The translations under genes and the position numbers were made by a program. DNA of 39,470 nt from positions 1 to 39,470 of the forward strand of contig DASUQI010000026.1 of NCBI GenBank assembly GCA_036280655.1, given 5' to 3'. This document shows, in pieces, positions 30,666 through 37,792 of this stretch. The notes under the pieces are model-generated. The model saw only the letters and a list, made by a program, of their open reading frames with translations. It was not told the DNA's origin and did not search any database. Position 1 is the stretch's first letter. Each line of letters starts with the position of its first letter. Source of the stretch: DASSJM01 sp036280655 (GTDB taxonomy: Bacteria; Actinomycetota; UBA4738; HRBIN12).

Positions 30666-33320
30666 GTGAGCGACCCCTCTCGGTTCGCCGCGCGCTACCC
30701 CTTCGCGCTCGACGGGTTCCAGCTGGAAGCGATCGAGGCCCTCGCCGACGGCGAGTCCGTGCTCGTGGCCGCCCCCACGGGCTCGGGCAAGACCGTGGTG
30801 GCGGAGTACGCCGTAGACCGGGCGCTGGACCTCGGCGGCAAGTGCTTCTACACGACGCCGCTGAAGGCGTTGTCGAACCAGAAATTCGGCGACTTCGTGG
30901 CGCGGCTCGGCGCGCCGAAGGTCGGCCTGCTGACCGGCGACAACACGATCAACGGCGAGGCGCCGGTCGTCGTGATGACCACCGAGGTGCTCCGCAACAT
31001 GCTGTACGAGCGCAGCGACACGCTCGACGGGTTGCGGACCGTCGTGATGGACGAGGTCCATTACCTGCAGGACCCGTACCGCGGCGCGGTGTGGGAGGAG
31101 GTCCTGATCCACCTCCCGCTGTCCGTGTCGGTCGTCTGCCTCTCGGCCACGATCTCGAACGCGGAGGAGTTCGGCGAGTGGATCGGCACGCTCCGAGGGC
31201 CGACGCGCGTCGTGATCGAGGAGCGGCGGCCGGTCCCGCTCGAGCACCACTACCTGATCGGCCGCGAGCTGCACCCGATGCACGTCGAACAGGACGGGCA
31301 GCTGATCCCGAACCCCTACGTCGTGTCCCTGGACCGCCAGGAGGTCCGGTACAAGACCTACCGGCGACGAGGCTCGGGGACGACCCAGTACCAGAGGATC
31401 CCGCGCCCGCGTGAGGGACACCGTCGCGTCTACGTCCCGCGGCGCGAGGACGTCGTCGAGACCCTGTCGTCCGAGGGCCTCCTCCCCGCGATCTACTTCG
31501 TCTTCAGCCGGGCGGGCTGCGACCGCAGCGTCGAGTGGGTCATGGCGTCCGGGATCCGCCTCACCACGCGGGAGGAGGCGACGCGAATCCGCGACTTCGC
31601 GGAGATGCGGGCGGCGTGGATGGACGACGAGGACCTGAAGACGCTCGGCTTCTACGAGTTCCAGGAGGCGCTCGCGGCCGGCGTCGCGTCTCACCACGCC
31701 GGGATGCTCCCGGTGTTCAAGGAGACCGTCGAGGAGCTGTTCGAGGCGGGGCTCGTCAAGGTCGTGTTCGCGACCGAGACGCTGTCGCTCGGCATCAACA
31801 TGCCGGCGAAGTCGGTCGTGATCGAGGACCTGTGGAAGTTCCAGGGCGAACGCCACGAGCTGCTCACGCCGGGCGAGTACACGCAGCTCACCGGGCGCGC
31901 GGGCCGGCGGGGGATCGACGAGCTCGGCCACGCGGTCGTCGTCTTCCAGCGCCAGGTCCAGTTCGAGCGGGTGGCCTCGCTCGCGTCGACCCGGAGCTAC
32001 GAGCTCACGTCCTCGTTCCGCCCGTCGTACAACATGGCCGTGAACCTCGTCCGGAACTACTCGCGCGAGGAGACCCACCACCTCCTGAACTCGTCGTTCG
32101 CGCAGTTCCTCGCGGACCGCGGCGTCGTCGCGCTCGAACGCCAGCTCGAACGCGACAAGGCCTACCTCGACGGCTACCGCGAGCAGATGCGGTGCCACCT
32201 GGGCGACTTCATCGAGTACTGGGCGCTCCGCGAACGCGCCGAGCGGATCCGCGAGCAGGCACGTTCGGGTAGGCAGCGGGGACGGCTGGAGGCCGTGCGC
32301 GAAGGCCTCGGGGCCCTACGGCCCGGCGACGTCGTCTTCGTGCCGCGAGCCAAGCGGCGCGGCCTCGCCGTGGTGCTCTCGAACCGCGACGGCCGCCCGA
32401 ACGTGCTCGCGCAGGACCGCAAGTTCTTCCGCCTGTCGGCGCGGGACTTCGAGGACCCGCCGGAGGTCCTGACGAAGGTCCCGCTCCCGAGGTCGGGGAG
32501 CGTCCGGAGCGCTCGCTATCGCCGCGACCTCGCCGCCAAGCTCGTCGCGCTCGACGTCCGGCCGGCGCGGAAGCGGCGGAGCCGGGTGGACGAGCAGGCC
32601 GAACGGGAGGCCGCGCGGTACGAGCGGATGGCCGAGGAACACCCGTGCCACGCATGCCCCGATCGCTCGACGCACGAGCGCTGGGCGGCCCGCGCGTTCC
32701 AGATGGAACGCCAGCTGCACGGCGTCGAACGCCGGATCCGGACCCGGACCGAGACCCTGGCGCGGCAGTTCGACCGCGTGCTCGGCGTGCTGGAGGAGCT
32801 CGGGTACGTGCAGGCGTTCTCGATCATGCCGAAGGGTCGCACCCTGGCCCGGATCTACGGCGAGGGCGACGTGCTGGTCTCCGAGGCACTGGCGGAGGGC
32901 GTGTTCGACGGCCTCGAGCCCCCCGAGATCGCCTCGGTGGTCTCGACCGTCGTGTACGAGTCGCGCGAGCGGGTGCCGACGCCGGGGGAGATGCCTACGG
33001 CCGCCGCGGCCGAGCGGTACCGGCGGCTGCAGGCGACGTGGACGCGGATCCGATCCGTGGAGGATCGCCACCAGGTCGAGCTCAGCCGGGAGCTCGAGGA
33101 CGGGTTCGCGACGCCGATCCACCGGTGGGCGAGCGGCGACCCGCTCGAGCTCGTACTGCGCGAGACCGGCATGTCCCCGGGCGATTTCGTCCGGACCTGC
33201 AAACAGCTGCTGGACCTCCTGCGCCAGATCGAGGACGTGGCACCGCCGGCGACCGCGGAGGTGTTCGGTCGGGCGGTGGTGGCGGTGAACCGTGGCGTCG
33301 TCGCCTACACGGGTGTCTAG
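30666..33320 (+). CDS. helY: Ski2/Mtr4-like superfamily 2 RNA helicase HelY
   Basis: An 884-residue helicase related to yeast Ski2/Mtr4 and mycobacterial HelY. Motif I is APTGSGKT (36-43), motif Ia TTPLKALSNQK, motif II DEVH (129-132), motif III SATISN, motif V TETLSLGINMPA and motif VI QLTGRAGRRG. A KOW/arch-like insertion and the DSHCT-type C-terminal region follow (about 560-884). A Cys pair in HPCHACPDR may bind metal. It probably remodels structured RNA for decay or processing. The leaderless-type start indicates its own transcript; in M. tuberculosis helY also lies just after tatC. Confidence 0.93.
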   Translation: MSDPSRFAARYPFALDGFQLEAIEALADGESVLVAAPTGSGKTVVAEYAVDRALDLGGKCFYTTPLKALSNQKFGDFVARLGAPKVGLLTGDNTINGEAPVVVMTTEVLRNMLYERSDTLDGLRTVVMDEVHYLQDPYRGAVWEEVLIHLPLSVSVVCLSATISNAEEFGEWIGTLRGPTRVVIEERRPVPLEHHYLIGRELHPMHVEQDGQLIPNPYVVSLDRQEVRYKTYRRRGSGTTQYQRIPRPREGHRRVYVPRREDVVETLSSEGLLPAIYFVFSRAGCDRSVEWVMASGIRLTTREEATRIRDFAEMRAAWMDDEDLKTLGFYEFQEALAAGVASHHAGMLPVFKETVEELFEAGLVKVVFATETLSLGINMPAKSVVIEDLWKFQGERHELLTPGEYTQLTGRAGRRGIDELGHAVVVFQRQVQFERVASLASTRSYELTSSFRPSYNMAVNLVRNYSREETHHLLNSSFAQFLADRGVVALERQLERDKAYLDGYREQMRCHLGDFIEYWALRERAERIREQARSGRQRGRLEAVREGLGALRPGDVVFVPRAKRRGLAVVLSNRDGRPNVLAQDRKFFRLSARDFEDPPEVLTKVPLPRSGSVRSARYRRDLAAKLVALDVRPARKRRSRVDEQAEREAARYERMAEEHPCHACPDRSTHERWAARAFQMERQLHGVERRIRTRTETLARQFDRVLGVLEELGYVQAFSIMPKGRTLARIYGEGDVLVSEALAEGVFDGLEPPEIASVVSTVVYESRERVPTPGEMPTAAAAERYRRLQATWTRIRSVEDRHQVELSRELEDGFATPIHRWASGDPLELVLRETGMSPGDFVRTCKQLLDLLRQIEDVAPPATAEVFGRAVVAVNRGVVAYTGV

Positions 33321-33327
33321 GCGCGAC

Positions 33328-33333
33328 TAGGAT
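33328..33333 (+). promoter_or_regulatory. -10 hexamer TAGGAT of the lipid kinase gene (leaderless)
   Basis: TAGGAT, 6 bases, then ATG at 33340; no Shine-Dalgarno. Confidence 0.55.
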
Positions 33334-33339
33334 TCGCGC

Positions 33340-34278
33340 ATGTCTCCCTCGTCCCCCGGTCCCTTCGGCGAGCTCACGGTCGTCGTGAACCCGCACGCGG
33401 GCCGCCGGCACGTGGGCGAGGAGATCCCCGAGCTGGAACGCACGCTCCGCGCGCGCGGCCTCCCGTACCGGCTGCTGAGGACGAAGGGCCGGGGCGACGC
33501 GACGCGGTTCACGCGCGAGGCCCTCGAGGCCGGCGGCAGATTCGTCGTGGCCGTCGGCGGGGACGGAACGGTCCACGAGGTCGTGAACGGCATGTTCGAC
33601 GGGGAGGAGAAGCCCATCGTCCCCGATCCGGTCCTCGGCGTGGTCGCCGCAGGGAGCGGATCCGACTTCATCCGGACGTTCGGCCTGCCGGGCGACGCGA
33701 CCAGAGCCTGCCATCACCTCGTCGGCGACAACACGTATCCCCTCGACGTCGGGCGGATCGGATTCACCACGCCGGACGGCGAGGAGGCGCGCTACTTCGT
33801 GAACGTGGCGGAGGCCGGCCTCGGTGCGGCGGTCGCCGCCCGCGCCGAACGCATGTCGCCGCTGATCGGCCAGGCGAAGTACTTCATCGGCTTCTGGCTG
33901 ACGCTCCCGCGGTTCAAGCTCGCGAACGTCCGCATCGAGGCGGACAACCGGAGCTACGAGGGGCCCGCGTTCCTCGTCGTCATCGGCAACGCCCAGTACT
34001 ACGGTGGCGGGATGAAGATCTCGCCGCGGTCGTACCCCGGGGACGCCGTGCTCGACGTGCTGATCTTCAAGGGGCCGAAGTCCGACTCGTTCACGATGCT
34101 GCCGAAGATCTACCGCGGCGAGCACCTGCCGCACGACCACGTGCAGGAGTTCCGGGTGAAGCGCCGCCTGGTGATCGACGCCGACCGGCCGCTGCCGATC
34201 GAGGCGGACGGCGAGGTGCTCGGGACGACGCCCGCGATCGTGGACGTGCTCGCCCAGCCGATCCAGATGAAGCTGTGA
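33340..34278 (+). CDS. Diacylglycerol kinase-family lipid kinase
   Basis: A 312-residue member of the DAGK catalytic (YegS/DgkB-like) family, which phosphorylates diacylglycerol or related lipids. VVNPHAG (15-21) starts the nucleotide-binding domain. The signature GGDGTVHEVVNG begins at 73. GSGSDF (105-110) is the usual lipid-kinase motif with Ser in place of the more common Thr/Asn. The C-terminal beta-sandwich domain includes GNAQYYGGGMKISP and IEADGE. The enzyme is cytosolic or peripheral at the membrane. The stop overlaps the GTG of the M24 peptidase gene. Confidence 0.92.
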   Translation: MSPSSPGPFGELTVVVNPHAGRRHVGEEIPELERTLRARGLPYRLLRTKGRGDATRFTREALEAGGRFVVAVGGDGTVHEVVNGMFDGEEKPIVPDPVLGVVAAGSGSDFIRTFGLPGDATRACHHLVGDNTYPLDVGRIGFTTPDGEEARYFVNVAEAGLGAAVAARAERMSPLIGQAKYFIGFWLTLPRFKLANVRIEADNRSYEGPAFLVVIGNAQYYGGGMKISPRSYPGDAVLDVLIFKGPKSDSFTMLPKIYRGEHLPHDHVQEFRVKRRLVIDADRPLPIEADGEVLGTTPAIVDVLAQPIQMKL

Positions 34279-35372
34279 GCACCGACCGGTACGCGGAGCG
34301 CCGAGCCCGCGCGCTCGAGGCGTCGAAGGAGGCGGGCCTCGCCGGCCTCCTCGTCACGCCCGGCTCGGACTTCGTCTACCTCACGGGCCACGGGGCGGAC
34401 CCCTACGAGCGCCTCACGCTGCTGATCCTCGCGAACGGCCGGGAGCCGGTCCTCGTCGTACCGACGCTGGAGCGCCCGCTCGCCGAGGCGGCGCCCGGGA
34501 ACGACGGCGTCGAGATCGTCGACTGGCGCGACGGCGAGGACGCGCACGAGGTGGCGGCCCGGATCCTGCGCGCGGGCCGCTACGCGATCACCGACCAGAC
34601 CTGGGCGTCGCACCTGCTCGAGCTCGAGCGGGCGACCGCCGACTGCCTGTTCGTCCCTGCGGGCCGAGCCTTGCCCCTGCTCCGAGCGGTGAAGGACGAG
34701 GACGAGGTCGAGCTGCTGCGGGCCGTCGCGCAGGCGGCCGACGCGGCGTTCGCCGACCTCGCCGGGATCCCGTTCGCCGGCCGGCGCGAGCTCGAGATCG
34801 CGGAGGTGGTCCGCGAGCGGCTCATCGAGCGCGGCCATCTGACGGCGGACTTCGCGATCGTGGCGTCCGGGCCGAACGGCGCGTCGCCGCATCACGGGGC
34901 GGGGGAGCGGACGATCGAGGCCGGGGACGCCGTGGTGCTCGACTTCGGCGGCACGCGGAAGGGCTACTACTCGGACATCACGCGGACGGTCTTCGTCGGC
35001 GAGCCGAGCGAGGAGCAGCGCACGGTTTACGAGACGGTCCTGGCCGCCCAGCAGGCGGCGTTCGACGCGATCCACCCGGGGGTCGCGGCTCAGGACGTCG
35101 ACCGCGCGGCCCGCGCCGTGATCTCGGAGGCCGGGTTCGGGGACCGGTTCGTCCACCGCACGGGCCACGGCATCGGTCTCGACCTGCACGAGCCCCCGTA
35201 CATCGTCGAGGGCAACGAGACGCCGCTCGAAGCCGGCATGACGTTCTCGGACGAGCCCGGGATCTACCTGCCGGGTCGCTTCGGGGTGCGCATCGAGGAC
35301 CAGGTGGTCGTCACCCAGGGCGGGGCCGAGCGGCTGAACGAGGCCTCCCGCGAGCTCACCGTCGTGGCCTGA
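34275..35372 (+). CDS. M24-family Xaa-Pro aminopeptidase/dipeptidase
   Basis: A 365-residue pita-bread-fold metallopeptidase. The N-terminal creatinase-like domain (1-140) is followed by the catalytic domain with all five metal ligands: Asp223 (VLDFGG), Asp234 (YYSDITRT), His298 (TGHGIGLDLHE), Glu327 (FSDEPGIYL) and Glu341 (VRIEDQVVV). Enzymes of this family cut peptides with proline in the second position, and this one may recycle proteasome products, which is inference. The GTG overlaps the stop of the lipid kinase gene (GTGA). Confidence 0.93.
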   Translation: MSTDRYAERRARALEASKEAGLAGLLVTPGSDFVYLTGHGADPYERLTLLILANGREPVLVVPTLERPLAEAAPGNDGVEIVDWRDGEDAHEVAARILRAGRYAITDQTWASHLLELERATADCLFVPAGRALPLLRAVKDEDEVELLRAVAQAADAAFADLAGIPFAGRRELEIAEVVRERLIERGHLTADFAIVASGPNGASPHHGAGERTIEAGDAVVLDFGGTRKGYYSDITRTVFVGEPSEEQRTVYETVLAAQQAAFDAIHPGVAAQDVDRAARAVISEAGFGDRFVHRTGHGIGLDLHEPPYIVEGNETPLEAGMTFSDEPGIYLPGRFGVRIEDQVVVTQGGAERLNEASRELTVVA

Positions 35373-35448
35373 GCGCCAGCGCAACCGGTTCCCCGGTCGA
35401 TCCGTCTTTCGGTCATCCTTCGGCCAGGCGGTCGCGAACGCCCTACCG

Positions 35449-36336
35449 ATGGACGAGTTCGACCTCGACCGGTACCTGCGCAGGTCCGGGCGTGTCGACC
35501 TTTCGGGGGTCGCCTGGGACCGCGTGCGCGAACGGTCCGTCTCGGAGGACGAGGCGCGGTGCCTCGCCTACATGATGGACATCGAGTCCCACACGGCGAT
35601 CTTCCTGCGCGACCTGCTCGCGACGAAGGCCGCGGACGAACCCGACGTGACCGCGTTCCTGTCCTGTTGGGTCTACGAGGAGCTCTGGCACGGCGAGGCG
35701 TTCAGCCGCTTCCTCGGCGAGGCCGGCTGGGAGCTCGCCCCCGACGGCGAGCGCGTCGAGTCCGACACCGTCTACCCGTCGCGAACGCGCCGCAACCTCT
35801 GGATCCGTCAGCGTCTGGGCGGACGCGGACAGCTGAAGCACCTCGGGACACTCCTCGGGTCGTCGCTGTTCGACGACTTCGTCGCGCTGCACATGGCGTG
35901 GGGCGCCGCGAACGAGCTCTCGACGCTCACGTCGTACCACCGCCTGATCGCCAAGACGGAGCACCCGCAGCTCGTCGCGCTGCTCGAGGCGGTGATCAAG
36001 GACGAACGGCGCCACTTCGCCTTCTACCGCGCACAGGCCCGGATGCGGCTCGGGCGGAGCCGTTCGGCGCGCCGGATCACCCGGTGGGCGATGGACCACC
36101 TGTGGGCGATCGTCGGGACAGGGGTGCGCCCGCAGTCCGAGACCGACTTCGTCGTGGTCCACCTGTTCGGGGACGACGGTGGGGCCACGGCGGTTCGCGA
36201 GATGGACCGGACACTGGCCGAGCTTCCCGGTCTCGCGCGGCTCCGCATCTTCGACGGGGCTCGCCGGCAGGCGCTCGAACGCGCCGAGCGGATCCGGCCG
36301 CACGCGCCCGGCATGTGGCGCGCCGTCCCGGCCTGA
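35449..36336 (+). CDS. Ferritin-like diiron protein (acyl-ACP desaturase-like)
   Basis: A 295-residue all-helical protein with the ligand pattern of ferritin-like diiron carboxylate oxygenases: Glu46 in DIESHT, Glu78 and His81 in EELWHGE, Glu156 in ANELST, and Glu186 with His189 in KDERRHF. The paired E-x-x-H motifs resemble soluble acyl-ACP desaturases, but the C-terminal third (from about 215) does not look like that family. Possible roles are oxidation, N-oxygenation or desaturation of an unknown substrate. The ATG at 35449 has no Shine-Dalgarno; a promoter could not be placed with confidence. It is convergent with cysS, 24 bases apart. Confidence 0.75.
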   Translation: MDEFDLDRYLRRSGRVDLSGVAWDRVRERSVSEDEARCLAYMMDIESHTAIFLRDLLATKAADEPDVTAFLSCWVYEELWHGEAFSRFLGEAGWELAPDGERVESDTVYPSRTRRNLWIRQRLGGRGQLKHLGTLLGSSLFDDFVALHMAWGAANELSTLTSYHRLIAKTEHPQLVALLEAVIKDERRHFAFYRAQARMRLGRSRSARRITRWAMDHLWAIVGTGVRPQSETDFVVVHLFGDDGGATAVREMDRTLAELPGLARLRIFDGARRQALERAERIRPHAPGMWRAVPA

Positions 36337-36360
36337 GCGGCTCCCTCGGGCCGACAGTCG

Positions 36361-37749
36361 TTACGCGCGCCTTCGGACCGTCGTCCCTTCCGCCGTGTCC
36401 ATGACCTCGAGGCCGAGCTCCTGGAGGCGCTCTCGCAGCTCGTCGCTCCGCGCGAAGTCCTTGGCGGCGCGGGCCGCGTCGCGTTCGGCGATCAGGTCGC
36501 GCATCTCCTGGGTGGGCTCGAAGCCCTCGCGAGCGTCCCGCTCGAGGTCCAACCCGAGCACCGCGTCCCAGGTCGCGAGCAGCGCGTACTTCTCGCCGTC
36601 GGAGATGCCCGCGCCCACGGCCTCGTTCAACACGACGAGCGCGCGCGGCAGGTCGAGGTCGTCGGCGATCGCTGCGCGGAACCGGTCGTCGAAGGCGACC
36701 GCCGGCGCCGAGAGTTCGTCTGCGGGCTTCGCCCACTCGCCCATGAGTCGCCGGAGATCCCGCAGCCGGCGGTGCTGGCCCTGGAGCGCGTCCCAGTCGA
36801 AGTGCATCTCGCTGCGGTAGCGCGTCCCGAAACAGAGCAGCCGGTAGGCGAGCGGGTCGACGCCCTGGTCCCTCAGGTCGGTGACCCGAAGGACGTTGCC
36901 GGCGGACTTCGCCATCTTCGCCTCGCCCATCTGCAGGAAGCCGCCGTGGACCCAGATCGAGACCACCTGATGGCCGACGGCGGCCTCCGACTGCGCGATC
37001 TCGTCCTCGTGGTGCGGGAACTTGTTGTCGTTGCCGCCCGTGTGGATGTCGAAACGTTCGCCGAGGTGCTTCATGGACATCGCCGAGCATTCGATGTGCC
37101 AGCCGGGGAACCCGTCGCCCCACGGGCTCGGCCACTTCAGCGCGCGGCTCCCGCCCGCTCGCTTCCAGAGCGCGAAGTCCTCGGGATGGCGCTTGTTCGG
37201 GTCGAGCTCGAGTTCCTGCCGGTGGCCGGCCCGGAGGCGGTCGAGCGTGTTGCCCGAGAGCTTGCCGTACCCGGGGAAGGTCGTGACGTCGTAGTACACC
37301 GACCCCTCGACCTCGTAGGCATGGCCCTGCTCGATCAGGGTCTCGATGATCCGGATCATCTCGCCGATGTGCTCGGTGGCGTACGGGTACAGGTCGGCGC
37401 GCTCGATCCCGACGAGGTCGGAGTCCTCGAGGAACGCCTTCGTGTACTTGTCGGCGATCTCGGCGGCCGACAGCCCCTCGTCGGCCTCCGCGAGCTCCAT
37501 CTTGTCGCGCCCGGTATCGGAGACCTCGTCGGTCATGTGTCCGACGTCGGTGATGTTCATGATCCAGCGGACGTCGCGGCCCTCGAGCCGGAACACGCGC
37601 CGGATCAGGTCCCCCAGCATGAACGAGCGCATGTTCCCGATGTGGATGTACCGGTACACGGTGGGGCCGCACGAATAGATCTTCACGGTCTCCCCGTCTA
37701 CCGAGGTGACCTCGAGGACCTCGCGGGTCAACGAATCGAACAGGCGCAC
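36361..37749 (-). CDS. cysS: Cysteinyl-tRNA synthetase
   Basis: A 462-residue class I synthetase. CGPTVY (28-33) holds the zinc-binding Cys. The HIGH motif appears as HIGN. WHIECSAM gives the second zinc Cys, and GGNDNKFPHHEDEIAQSE supplies the further zinc ligands. The KMSKS loop reads KMAKSAGN. The C-terminal anticodon-binding DALR-like region ends at 462. The length and the full set of zinc ligands fit CysRS rather than the shorter mycothiol ligase MshC. The GTG start at 37749 has a TATGCT hexamer 9 bases upstream and no Shine-Dalgarno. Confidence 0.95.
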   Translation of the reverse strand: MRLFDSLTREVLEVTSVDGETVKIYSCGPTVYRYIHIGNMRSFMLGDLIRRVFRLEGRDVRWIMNITDVGHMTDEVSDTGRDKMELAEADEGLSAAEIADKYTKAFLEDSDLVGIERADLYPYATEHIGEMIRIIETLIEQGHAYEVEGSVYYDVTTFPGYGKLSGNTLDRLRAGHRQELELDPNKRHPEDFALWKRAGGSRALKWPSPWGDGFPGWHIECSAMSMKHLGERFDIHTGGNDNKFPHHEDEIAQSEAAVGHQVVSIWVHGGFLQMGEAKMAKSAGNVLRVTDLRDQGVDPLAYRLLCFGTRYRSEMHFDWDALQGQHRRLRDLRRLMGEWAKPADELSAPAVAFDDRFRAAIADDLDLPRALVVLNEAVGAGISDGEKYALLATWDAVLGLDLERDAREGFEPTQEMRDLIAERDAARAAKDFARSDELRERLQELGLEVMDTAEGTTVRRRA

Positions 37750-37758
37750 GCTGGTCGA

Positions 37759-37764
37759 AGCATA
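37759..37764 (-). promoter_or_regulatory. -10 hexamer TATGCT of cysS
   Basis: Reads TATGCT on the minus strand, 9 bases before the GTG; it predicts a leaderless or 2-base-leader mRNA. Confidence 0.5.
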
Positions 37765-37792
37765 GCCGCCGGCCCGATGGCGACCGGGGTCG

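Noticed and set aside
29643..32198. 851-codon open frame on the minus strand opposite the hydrolase and helY
   Set aside because: It lacks any domain and mirrors the codon positions of helY; an antisense shadow.
36361..37749. Mycothiol ligase MshC
   Set aside because: The protein has the length, C-terminal anticodon-binding region and zinc ligands of cysteinyl-tRNA synthetase.
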